A program made the position numbers and the translations under genes. Source: Rosa chinensis (Eukaryota; Streptophyta; Magnoliopsida; Rosales; Rosaceae). From it: a stretch of DNA of 64,000 nucleotides. This document shows positions 35,121 through 46,769 of this stretch, piece by piece. Within the stretch, counting starts at the first letter, position 1, and every line of letters begins with the position of its first letter. The DNA lies in assembly GCF_002994745.2 (NCBI RefSeq), contig NC_037091.1, positions 29,084,289-29,148,288 of the forward strand, written 5' to 3'. The notes under the pieces are model-generated. The model did not search any database, was not told the origin of the DNA, and saw only the letters and a list, made by a program, of their open reading frames with translations.

Positions 35121-37745
35121 GGTGAGTACTTTTTTCATCTCACTAATCATCAATTTGTAATATATACATAACATACAAGCAAATACTAGTTTAATCACTA
35201 TGTCACTGTTAATAGTTTGAACGGAATAATATTCTTATTACAAGCATTGTTCATCCTTCTTCAAAACTGACAGCAAGAAAACTAGCACTTTATCTTCTTT
35301 TTACATTATTGCACAGCCACCAATTCTAATTATTCATATTATATAATCTAGTATTGTATATGAACGTTTCTAGAAGGGCCTCCTAGAAATCTTTGGTATG
35401 AGTTATGATGAATTTGGCAATATACATGTACCTGGGAAGCTCACTTACAATTTTTCTTAAAAAAAATACAATTACATTTCTGCTTATAATATACTTTCAC
35501 GAAATTAACTAGAATAGCAGAACTTCAGCGTGGCATTACTGTCGATTATGAAACAAAGTATTTCCTATACTTGGAGATCATGGCTCAGAAGTTGCAATTT
35601 GCATCCAATGAGAAAAAGTTTAAGAAAAAACCAACTTCAGTGACAATTATGATAATGGCAAGATGATGAAAGTGTAAATGTTTCAGAGAGCATCACAATG
35701 AACCCAAATTAATTTAACTGAAGTAATGCAAGTGTAAATGAATGGTAAGAGAGCCCTGTATCTCATTCTTCTTGAGAACCATGGTTCTTCCAAGTTTCAA
35801 CTTCATTTAAAAAAAAAAAAAACCAAGTACAATGAGGTTCAATTAGCATAATAAGGTGACATGTAGAACTTGAAACAATATTCTTAGGCTAACTGTTTCT
35901 CAACTAAAGGCACAGGGAACATCATGACTTTCATGAACAATAGTTCATCGAGAAGAGTACTGATGAACTATGTACTTATAATGAGATATACAAGAAGACA
36001 AAACATTGCAAATATAAATAACAAGTCTGGAAGATGAAAAGTAAAACTAGACATCAGTAAATACCCTTATCCACCTCATTCATTGGCATCAACTAAAGCC
36101 CAACCATATCCCTAATCAAAATTTACTCTTATGCACCATGATATGATGTTTAACCAGCAAACAAATAGCTAAATAATTGCCCTACATTTCAAACAATTAT
36201 ATTAGCATACTATTGACATATTTAGTTGGTGCAAAAATTAAGTTTACTTGTTCTTTACATGACCAGGCCGTCCAATATATAGATGAAGGCATTGCCCTTG
36301 CCCTTACATCCATCAACCTGTCCTCCCTCTTTGCATGTTATTCTTCCTTCTCCACCCATGTCAATCCCTTCACATGTGAAACGAAGGCTGGTTTTCTCTG
36401 ATTAAGAGGAAGACATTGATCAGAATATTTTCCCCACCCTTGACATGTCTATTTCATCTTTCAGCTCCACTCCTCTTATACCTAAGCTTATGGATCCCAA
36501 ACCAATGCTTGCTTTATTGCTACCTAAAGCAGGTCAACTAAATCCTAGATCTCCCATCACCCCTCTATATGACCATATAGGTTATGAAGTCTCTCCATTT
36601 TCATAACTCCATCATCGAAGTACTACCACATTCAATGGAGGTCAACAAAGTGTTGTTAAGCAGAGACTCTATAGCAGCCCTAACAAGAATGGTGCCCTAG
36701 CCGGTAATGAGTGTTTTTCCAGCTTGCCAAAAAGAGATGGTGTGAGCAAAGAACCCATGACCCCAACATCTCCATTTGGTGATTCAGTAATTTCCACCGA
36801 CAGAAAAGCACCCAAAGTACTTATTGTAAATCCAACTACAGGTGAGGGTTATCCTGATGTGCCTAACACACAAAGTCCAGATTCTGTAGGTAATTAGAGG
36901 TATTGAAGGTTTGGTGATTTAGAATCTCTTTCAAGTTTAATGTCGTACTTTGTATTCCTGTTATATATGGTTGTATTCCTGTCATCTATGTTTTGCAAGT
37001 TGGCATATGTTATCAGTTAGAGACTTCTAACTTATGTACCGCTACAAGAAATTACGAAGTTTAACCTGAAAATATCATCCTAAGTGTACCTTTTGTAATC
37101 CTATTAACTCAGAATGACACATAAATATTTAGATTTTGATGAAATAATCCATCTTGATTTGTAGGAATTAGTTCTTTAGAAGTTGTTGATTCATGAGTAT
37201 CTGTTGACTGCAATTCCTCCACATAGCAAGTGTTGATTTTTCTTCTAGCAGCTGATATGTGGAGTCAACTACTGTCAGTCCATGGTAAATTATATTTGAT
37301 GCAGATACATTATGAAATGGTTTCCTTGTTTAAAATAATATTGCTTCTTTTCTCACGTTAACCTCTTATACATTACAATTACTTTATAGTTTGTTGCTCT
37401 CTTACTTAATGTTAAAAAATTAGACACTTTGAGGCTGTGATTATATCTAAGTGGGGATTTTGAGTTCAGGTATGTACTACTGCCTATTTGGATATTGTTT
37501 ATTTAGCACAAGATAAATCAGTACTAACGGCTGCATTCCATTGGTATGCAACAAATCTCCCATTTTCCTTTCTAGGAGCAAATGATTATATATGGTTTAC
37601 ATGCTCTATACAAATTTTTAGGCTTTCAAATTTGCTGGACTTGGTTTTTCTGTAGGCGTCATTTGTTAGAATTTCTTAAATTACTTGTAAAATATTAATT
37701 AGTTGTCAACGTGACTAGTGATTGAAATCTCATTTATAATGCTAG
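35121..37745. other. interior of a CACTA-like insertion; one coding-like patch
   Basis: Mostly AT-rich non-coding. At 36320-36895 a plus-strand reading with few stops is rich in Pro and Ser (MDPKPMLALLLPKAGQ, EPMTPTSPFGDSVIST) and ends TAG. It resembles a low-complexity nucleic-acid-binding ORF such as a LINE ORF1, but I cannot assign it. Confidence 0.35.
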
Positions 37746-38193
37746 GCCTCATCCAAATGAATGTTCCGGAAGTGATCTTGATGGAGGTATTTACTTTGTT
37801 TGCTGGGACCCCGAGTTGATTTCTCGCAATCAAATCCAACCTATGGATTATACCCCAGCACCAACTATAAAGATGGATCATGATGTCACAATTGAGGTAT
37901 TAATTTGACTAATCATATGTTGTGTTAAACTAGGAATTTCTTCAACTATAAGTTGGATTTTTATTTTTTATTGTTTGGTCTTCCAATTAAGATATTTAAG
38001 TGCCAATGATTATTTGTCTTTCCCTCTCTCCCTTCCTCCCATTTTCTGGAGTGCCAGTATATACTGAAATAGTGCTATATGAAATTTTTGTTGACAGAGA
38101 GCATGGTAAAGCAATGAGCCCTCCATGCATAAAGCTCGCAAAGCTATTTTCAATTGTTGACAGAGTACTTTTCCCAGTTGCTTTTGACCATTA
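37746..38193 (+). pseudogene. exon fragments of a plant RNA-dependent RNA polymerase (RDR1-like)
   Basis: 37746-37896 is bounded by an AG acceptor and a GT donor and encodes HPNECSGSDLDGGIYFVCWD, then QIQPMDYTPAPT and DHDVTIE. This is the catalytic exon of plant RDR proteins, which copy RNA into double-stranded RNA for silencing. The family motif is DLDGD; here the last Asp reads Gly. A second piece (about 38085-38163) reads VDREHGKAMSPPCIKLAKLF, the next conserved segment, but the residues between are replaced by unrelated sequence and the reading is lost after FSIVD. A dead fragment, probably carried by a transposon. Confidence 0.8.
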
Positions 38194-39639
38194 AATTTAA
38201 GAGTCTTACCTTCACTCTTTATTCTTGATTATATATATCAGAATTGATAGTAGAAAGTCTTAGACAGCAAACATGGAAGGTAAGCAAGGGGGAGATCAAT
38301 TGGAGCAAGCTGATGAGGCCCATGATACTGCAAAAGCCACCTAATAAGCTTGAGGTAGAGGAAAAAATGTTTTTAAGCTATTGGGATTATGTTTCTCTTA
38401 AAGAAAATTCATTTGGTGATTTTGTTAAACTCAGTACTTTCATTATTTGAATGCATTGATCACTTGGTATTGCACAATTTCTCTTTTTCGATATTGAGTG
38501 AAAAAAAGGGCTACTTTATATTGTGATTTATGCTTGCAGTGCCCAGTTTACTTCTTTATTAATCGGATGCAATTTCATGCTCTGTTTTCATTCTCCAAAG
38601 TTGCATCAAAGTACCCTTCAAGGTTTCTCACAAAGTAATTTTTACCAAAATAAGCCAACTTTTAAATTTAAAACAGCTTTGCTGAATTTCTGAGGAAGCT
38701 ACTGATCTGTTAACTTCGAGCTCTGTGTAACCCTACTTACTGATCTCCAAATGTCCTGAATTTTTGAGTTCTTGTCCTGTTAGCTAACAATTGATCCGGA
38801 AACTTTCATGTTATTTGGACACTCAGTATATTTGGTGAATTTTCTAAATCAACTGGAGCTGAGTTTGTTTTTAAGATACCTGACAGTTCAGTCAGTTTGC
38901 ATCCATCTTTTACCTTACTTCTCAAACTCCGATTAGCTTGAAATTTTAGTATGTTGTACCTTGAGATGTCTGCCTTTATTCTGGAAAATTTCAACTTCAT
39001 TGTTGCACAAATGAATTTTTAGTAAGTCCCCGAAGTTAAACTTTATTGGACTTGTTGTCTGTGTAGGTAGTACTTGTTTTGGATGGTATGAATTGAGTTA
39101 TATATGTAGCAGCAACAGCATCAGCAGCAGAAGTTAGTGCTTTAAATTAGGTAGTTAGCTTCAAATAAGTTGTAGTAGTACATTTGATCTAGTGTAAATC
39201 AAAGACTCTAAAATGCTGAACTAAATGATTTATCTTTGTCTTGTATACAGTAGGTGTTGGTAGTCTCGAGTGAGCAACAAAGCTTGCAAAGCTAGACTAT
39301 TGATCTAGATGCAGCTAGAACTACATAAAGACATCAAAAAGCTCCTAAAAGGCCTATTCGTATTAGTGCTTGGAAGCTTGCAAAGCTAGACTCCAATGAT
39401 GCCATGAGAGCGGCAAAGCTTGCCAAGCTAGACTCCTTAAGTAAATTTCTGGATGTGTATTGCTAGGAGAGTAGTATTAGATGTACTCCTTTTGTGGATG
39501 AAAGATTACTTTGCACAATCTACTTGTTGCATGATTTGGATTATAACTATTTCTTCTATATATTGATCAGCTACTCTTAATTTGATCATTTTTTATTTCA
39601 GTTCCAGCATATACAATGCATTGAATCATTCTATTAGGA
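38194..39639. other. non-coding stretch with a short repetitive coding-like patch
   Basis: 38244-38450 is open on the plus strand (IVESLRQQTWKVSKGEINWS...) but matches nothing I know. 39285-39466 contains three copies of AAGCTTGC(A/C)AAGCTAGACT, encoding KLAKLD repeats that end KFLDVYC-stop. A CAG-rich patch lies near 39105-39130. Confidence 0.35.
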
Positions 39640-40025
39640 CAACAATAACCACAAAAAAAACTGTCGTATGTGTACAATAGTCACAATGATCCAAAAATAA
39701 AAACTGTCGTCTGAATGTAAAATAGATAATGGATACTTTGAAAAACTGTCGTCTAAATGAAAGTCACACAACGGGCATAAAATAAAGCAACCTCTGAATT
39801 GCAATCACACAACAGTTTCTAAATTCGCCCGTCGTCTGAAGAATAGTCACGCAACAACTAATGCTGTCGACAGGCTGCTGGCATGTTGCCGCCATGCTGC
39901 CGAGCCCTTCACACGACGATTCCCTACAATCGACTTTCATCAGACGGCGCCTCGATATACGACGGTTTGCCTTCATATCAGACGATGGTTTTTAGCCGTC
40001 GTCTGATTCAATTTTTGTAGTAGTG
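39640..40025. mobile_element. CACTA-like right terminus with subterminal repeats
   Basis: Ends ATTTTTGTAGTAGTG at 40025, the inverse of CACTACTACAAAAAT. Upstream are many copies of CAGACGACGG/GTCGTCTGA alternating with TTGTGTGACT-like words in both orientations, the subterminal pattern expected of CACTA transposase binding sites. Confidence 0.7.
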
Positions 40026-41577
40026 TGAGATGTTTTTCTACTGTGTCTAGCATATATTGTAAATACCTGAGAGTATAGGTTGAATGTCATTGAAGAAAAT
40101 AGAATGTCTAGCAAGGGGTCATCTCCACTGCATATATAACCTCGTGTTCACTTGTAAATAGCTTGCTCAATTTAACTTTGATTATCATCATAATCAGGAT
40201 GCTAATCCCCTTCACTACAAGCACTGAAATTTTGTCCAGCTGTGGAAGACCAGCACCTAGCTCATTACTCGAACACTGCAAAATCCAAATTGCATTATCA
40301 GTAACTTCTATTGCATTTTTGCCTAGGAAGAATTGAAAACTCTCAAATCACATAATCTGGATAATTGGATAAACATCAAGAAGACACCTCAATGCGATAG
40401 GCAACCACCTCAATGTTGTAGGTGTTTTCTCCAAAAATCTTCAATGGCGACGAATGATAAGTCAGGATTCCGGGTATGTGAGTCTCGTCTTCTCGGAAAG
40501 TTTTAGTATGGCTAGTTGTCTTTCATCTAAAATAGGTACCATAGAATAAGAATTATTGGGAAAAAATATTAGCCAAAACCTTAAAGTAGCACAATTTCTG
40601 AATTGGATCTTGCTTGCATACCTGACTGAGAAGTTTATACTTTAATGGGTTGTTCATATGTTGCAAACCAAAATTCGATCAGAGCAATGGGTTTCGATTT
40701 GCGATGCTTCTAGTGGTTATTTTATCTACGATTCAACGATGCCGTTCACCTTTGCATCTCTCGATCATGGTTTATCCTATGCTCACTGGTTTAGATAGAC
40801 TTTCTTTTTTGAAATAAGTAGAGAGACTTCCTTGATCTTCTATCTCAGTGCATTCTCTCCATTAATAACACCACTACAGTATGAAATTATATCATAACCA
40901 TTGATTTTATTTTATTTTATGTTGACTTTCATATCATAACCCATTATTGCAGATTTTTAATATAATATATCAATTATGTCTGTAAATTAAAAATAAAAAA
41001 CAAACAAGAGAGAGTGATCAAATGCCTTTACTCTTTCCATCCATCATCCAAAATCTTTTTGCAATAGAAAAAACATGCTTAGCCACATCGGCGCTTTAGA
41101 AAAACAAAAAAAACCCAAAACAAACAAACAAAATTTACGATCACAAATGTTAGTTACATATTGACAGAAGAAACCTTTTTCCCTTAATTCCATGGATAGA
41201 TGGAGACCGATTCTATCGGCATGTAGTTTACTACAAGTTCTCTCCCGTAATCAACAAAAGGTACGCTTGTGTGACTTATCTATTTAGCACTCATCTGGTA
41301 GAGCAATCAATCTTAATAGAAAATATATAACATGAATTGGAGTTGATTTTGTGAAGTTCTTTCATGCTTATCAGTATATAATATATATATATATATATTA
41401 GTTTAATTTATTGGAGAAGATAATTTACAATATTGATAACTTTTATCATAATGTCAAACCTTTTTGCAACTAACTCTGCACATTTATAGGGATTAGAGAG
41501 TCGTTTCGATGCTTAATAATTTGTGTCACTATATAGCAAGATGATTTGTTGGGCAATGTGATTGCAGTCTATGCAAA
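40026..41577 (-). other. spacer with two exon-like pieces (40190-40470, minus)
   Basis: On the minus strand a reading EDETHIPGILTYHSSPLKIF, GENTYNIEVVAYRIE ends at a GTGTCT donor near 40387. After about 110 bp a TTTTGCAG acceptor is followed by CSSNELGAGLPQLDKISVLV. The codon run and splice signals look like a real host gene fragment, but I do not recognise the family. A CACTACAG at 40869 might be a CACTA end; the rest is AT-rich. Confidence 0.35.
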
Positions 41578-44500
41578 ATGGATAAAAGCTGGGTGAGGTT
41601 GCACCCTCTCAGTCCCAATTTTAAAAATGGTCTTTCAGGATTTCTCAATGGCGCATTATAAGTGGCATCCGTTGATGGTATGATAAAATGTTCATGTATC
41701 GTATGTATTAACCAGCTCTGGCAAAAGATGGAGGTGGTCGAAGAATACATATCCATGGATGGGATGTTAGAGTCATACATGACAGAGCCTTGGGTGTGTC
41801 ATGGTGAAACATTTGAGGCCTGGATTATAGGAAGCTAGGGTCTGCATGAAGCTCCAGATGTCCCCGTAAACACAAATTGTGAAATTGAATCCCTTTTAGA
41901 TTATCTTTATCCTGGAGTACGTGACATCAATAAGGACCCTCCTAATGTCAATGACCCACCTCTACTTCCTCCAGATGATGTATCCCGCTTTTATGAGCTA
42001 TTGGAAAAGGCAAATAAAGAGATATATCCTGGATGCCAGAAGATGAAGAAAATAGAGTTTCTTGTTAAGGTATTTCAGCACAAGTATTTATATGGGTTCA
42101 ATGACGTGGGTCTCAATTCGTTGCTGAAGTTAATTAAATCTATTTTACTAGAGGGTGAGACATTGCCGAAAGATATTTATCATGCCAAGAAGTTGGTTAA
42201 TAAATTTGGATTGACAGATGAAAAGATCGACGCATGTCCTAACGACTGCATTCTATATAGGAAGCAGTACAGTTGACTTCACACTTGCCCTGTTTGTGGT
42301 GACTCTCGATATCAAATTGATGATGGAATCAAAAACGGACAAATAGTTCAGAATGTGTATATTTCCCATTGGCTTCTAGATTGAAAAGGTTGTATTTGTC
42401 TCATCATACGGCAGAATATATGCATTGACAGACTACATCCCGCTCAAATGACGGCCACTTGCGCCAACCTGCAAATTCAAGAGTGTGGAAACACTTGGAT
42501 AATAAATTTCCAGCTTTTGGAGGAGAAATCCGGAATGTAAGACTTAGGTTAGCTACTGATGGATTTAATCCATTCGGCCATATGAGTACATCACATTCCA
42601 CATGGCCAGTATTGCTTACGGTATATAATTTGTCTATGTGGTTATGCATGAAACAACAATTCATTTTTATGTAGTCACTAATCCCAAGACCTCAGGGTCC
42701 CGGTAATGACATTGATATCGTCTTAAAACCATTAATAGAGGAGCTTAGGGAATTGTGGCATAATGGTACAGAACATATGATGCTTTTAGTTAAGAGACCT
42801 TCACCATGCGTACGGCTGGACCATTAACGACTTTCCGGCCTATGCAAACTTGTCAGGTTGGAGTACTAAGGGAAAGCGTGCATGTCTTGTTTGTAACTAT
42901 AATACTGAATCAGAGTGGCTTAGTCATGGTAAGAAGCACTAGTATCCTAGTCATCGTTGTTTCCTACCCATGGATCATTTCTTCAGACAGCAGAAAACGT
43001 CATTCAATCTGTCCACTGAATTCCGCATACCTCCAGTCCCCATGATAGGTCAAGAATGTCTTACATGTTTGAGCACCCTACATTTTCAGTATGGTAAACC
43101 ACGCGCACCTAGAGTTGGTGAGAAAAGACGTCATGCCTCACTTCCAGCCATTGACAGTCCTTGGAAGAAGTCTAGCATCTTTTTCAAATTGCCATATTAG
43201 GAGCATATTCTAATCAAACATAATATTGATGTCATGCATGTTTAATTTGATAGTGTGGTGGGAACATTATTAGGGATTCAGGGGAAAACTAAAGATTCGT
43301 TGTATGCTCGCTTAGATATGGAAGCTATGGGGATTAAGGAGAACTTGTGGCCTAGACAAAACGGTGGTAAATTGCCTATAGGTGCATATTCAATATTGAT
43401 TCGGGAGAAAGAGCTATTTTGTAAGGTATTGGTAGTAGCGGTGTTACCTAATGGTTTAGCCTCTAATATTGCACGTGATGTGCATGTCAAAGAAAGAACT
43501 ATTCATGGACTAAAAAGCCACGACTGCTATATTATCATACAACAACTGCTCCCATTGGCAGTTAGAAATACCTTGCCCCCTACTGCAACAAAATTAATGT
43601 TGGAGTTAAGTCGCTTTTTTAGACACTTGTGCAGCAAAAAAGATACTGTACATAGCAATTACCGGCCATAATCTGCACTCATACTTAACCATGTCACCTT
43701 AGCGGAGTAACTTCAATGAAGTAATCTCTGGAAACACAGCAAGACAACCTTCATCGGCAAGCCAACTCCAGGCCGAAATATGCCTTGACGCTCCTACACG
43801 CACCACCCAAAGTTGTCTCTGCAGAAAGAACCAGAACTCAGCAAATTAAAGGATATCAGTCCCACATCAAAAACAAGAATCAGGTAACTCACTATTTCAC
43901 CTATAAAAGTTCCACTTCCGTCTCTTCATTGATTACACATTCAATAGCTATTTACCGCTACATCGTTTAACTTTAGCATTGGAGGAGAGAAGACCGCCAA
44001 CGGCCGTCTCCGCTCTTGACGCCGTGGTATTTCTCTTGACAGATTAAGCGGGATTTCTTGAACTATACATATATCTGAAGATTGGATCGTTGTCCATGTC
44101 ATCGGAAGCAGACATCATATGGCGGTATTCTGAGCATTAACAGGTACAGAGGATTCATTTCATAAACTTACAACCAAGATTACTGTCATATTATGCCAAA
44201 TGGAGAGGATGTTTCCACCAGCAATGTTTGATGTCATGGTTCATGTAATGATTCACTTAGTAGAGGAAGTCACCCTTGCAGGTCCAGTCCATATGAGATG
44301 ATGTTTCCAATTGAGAGGTTAGTTATGTGTACCTTAAAAAATGTTGAAATATTGGCCTTTTTTTTTATGTTTGATAATATATGTCTATATTAACGAGGTC
44401 TGATTAATTAAACTATGTACTTATAATTGTTATTTGTGGTAATAGGTACTTGCATACACTAAAAGACTATGTTAGGAATCGTAATCGACCGGAGGGTAGC

Positions 44501-46431
44501 ATTGCTGAAGGGTATATCATAGATGAGTGTCTATCATTTTGTTCCATGTACCTAGGAGAGATGGACACTCGTCTGAGTCGGCCAAAGCGCAACGCCGATG
44601 GAGTATATCGGGAGGTGGAAGGTGGTCTTGATTGTTTTAGAGGAGGTGGACGGTCACTTGGTGCTGCAGTAGAGTATTTACTTGATAATAAAGAGTGGGA
44701 ACTTGCTAGATCATATGTGTTGAGCAACACTCCAACTTCCAAGTTGGAGCAAAGGTATGTATTAAAATGTGGCTTCCATTTCACTTTAAGTATCATTCAC
44801 TGAAAACATATGTATTTTTAATGTCAGTCATGATAAGCCAGCAGAAGTGAACCTTTCCATTCTGCTGTTTTGTTTAGTAACTTGTAATATATCAGATTAT
44901 TCAAATATGATTCACAAAATTCAAATGTATTAATGTGTCCGTGAAAATCCTAGCATTAGAACCTTTCCTTTTAATTTGTTGTTTGTTAGTGTGTTATTTG
45001 ATGAACTGGATTTAACTTGTTCTTTTACAAGATCAAAGATATAAAAGAACATAGTCCTATGTAGTTATGGTTTTATAAGATCAAAGTAATTAAATTTCAA
45101 CATGTTGCTACAAGTGTTGAATACATTTCTATATGCAATTGTATTGCCAATACCTTACTTTTTAAATCGCTTGTTCTTATGTTCAATTTAGAGATTTAAA
45201 TGTGTGTAGCTCAGTGTGCGGTTCCTATACGAGCCAAGTCTTGGGAAAATACACTGATTCAAGGTTTATGTACAAGATTGTTATACCGCGTTTTTACCAA
45301 CTTGGAAATCATTAGTCCTCTACATTTCTGATATGAACCATGTTTTGGTCCTTGGAATCTTATATATATGGTCACTGGCCTTGTGTTTTTTTATTTAAGC
45401 CTCTATTTTTTTTTTAACATAGGAATGTTTGCGAACATACCATGCAATTCATTATCTCCATAGTTCATGACATAAAAACCTTTGCATGCACTATGGCAGG
45501 AAATATGTAGCTACTGTACAAAAGAACAAAGGGCGAAAGGTCAGTATGATGCAAGCTGAAAATAAAGCTCTTGCTGACTTCCCAGAGTGGTATGCTGCAC
45601 ATGTAAGTCCTTGTTTGGAAGAAAATTGCATTATATTAAAGGTTGATAATAGAGTATGTAATGCTTCCCGTGGGATTCAGATTGGCTTTTGTCTTGGCTC
45701 CAGCTTTTACACCCTTTGATCCATTATAAAAAAAATTAAATATTTGACTTCCAGGAGAATTTCATAGGCTGGTGTCCTTCTAACAATTGTTATGTACTTC
45801 CATAAAGTACATTCATGGATTTCATTGGAAATGATGGATAATTGTCATTTGCATAGGTAAATGGATTGCAGCTTCAAGGTGATCTAGTGCAACTGAAGAC
45901 ATTGTTGCATTGGCAAATGAACTAAGTAAAACTTGCTACAAGTTCAAATTTAGAGGTACTACTCCTGATTAAACTAAAAATTGGGGTGTGTTCATACAAG
46001 CGGAACAAACTAGTTACGCTATAACAAACGACCAAAATCCTAAGGATGGTATGGTTGATTTTTACGGGGCATTGCTGGATGTATATGAGCTCCACTACAA
46101 TCCAGACCATAAGGTTGTACTTTTTAAATGTGATTGGATTAATTTATTGAGGAAAGGTCGAGGATTGCGGAAGGATTCCTATGTGTTTACATTGGTCAGA
46201 TTTGACAAGTGCATACCTATTGATCATGACCCATTCATATTTGCATCCCAAGCTTTGCAAGTGTTCTATGTTGAAGACCCAGAGGATCCACCATGGGATG
46301 TTGCAGTTAAGACTAAATCTAGAGATATGTTCGATATGTTAACTACTAATGAATATGACTCCTGTGATGAACAAGACATTGAGTATGCAACAGGCGACAT
46401 TGATGAAGTTCTTTGTAGGTCTGATATATGA
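41578..46431 (+). pseudogene. CACTA element 2: transposase remnant with DUF4216
   Basis: ATG at 41578 opens MDKSWVRLHPLSPNFKNGLS, the transposase-associated domain, with IKCSCIVCIN. TNP2 parts follow: YPGCQKMKKIEFLVKVFQHK (42001 on), ACPNDCILYRKQYS, GPGNDIDIVLKPLIEELREL (near 42700, frame-broken), GTLLGIQGKTKDSLYARLDM (43255), KLTTKITVILCQMERMFPPA (about 44165), YVRNRNRPEGSIAEGYIIDE (44465), MHYGRKYVATVQKNKGRKVS (45486). The end is a DUF4216 with DFYGALLDVYELHYN and FKCDWINLLRKGRGLRKDSY. Introns, several stops and a 491 bp insertion make it dead. It is a different CACTA family from the one at 27.3 kb. Neither terminus is identified with confidence. Confidence 0.85.
43653..44143. mobile_element. 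491 bp insertion with 5 bp TSD in the CACTA transposase
   Basis: GTACA stands at 43648-43652 and 44144-44148. Deleting the insert plus one copy restores a continuous transposase reading (GATACT-GTACA-GAGGATTC). The insert has no open frame, contains a TATA-like CTATAAAAG near 43902 and begins TAGCAATTACC and ends GCATTAACAG. It lacks TG..CA ends, terminal inverted repeats and a poly-A tail, so the class is undecided (small LTR derivative most likely). Confidence 0.75.
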
Positions 46432-46769
46432 TATGCAGTAGGATTCCGAAATGAGATATTGTTTACCCCATCATCAAAATTATAACTGATTGCTAAACTA
46501 TTGAAGAGTCTAAATTATAACTACTGGCATTTTTTAAATGACATTCATACTCTTATATATATTTGGGAATTATGTAATATGTATGCTGAAGTGTTCCATA
46601 TATACATTCATGGATTTGAAGTTTATTAGACTTGTGGAATGAACATGTGTCATAGTACGAGTGCTAATTATTCATATATGAAATGTTATATAAGAATTAC
46701 ACTTGGTGTGTTTGAAATATTAAACAATTCGATCTATATTGAGTCGGATTAAGCTAGTCACCATAATAG
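46432..46769. other. 3' flank of CACTA element 2
   Basis: AT-rich, no frame or terminus recognised; ends where homology to the minus-strand gypsy LTR begins (about 46765). Confidence 0.4.

Noticed and set aside
40869..40890. CACTACAGTATGAA as left end of CACTA element 2
   Set aside because: No matching inverted end or 3 bp duplication was found to the right of the transposase; left unassigned.
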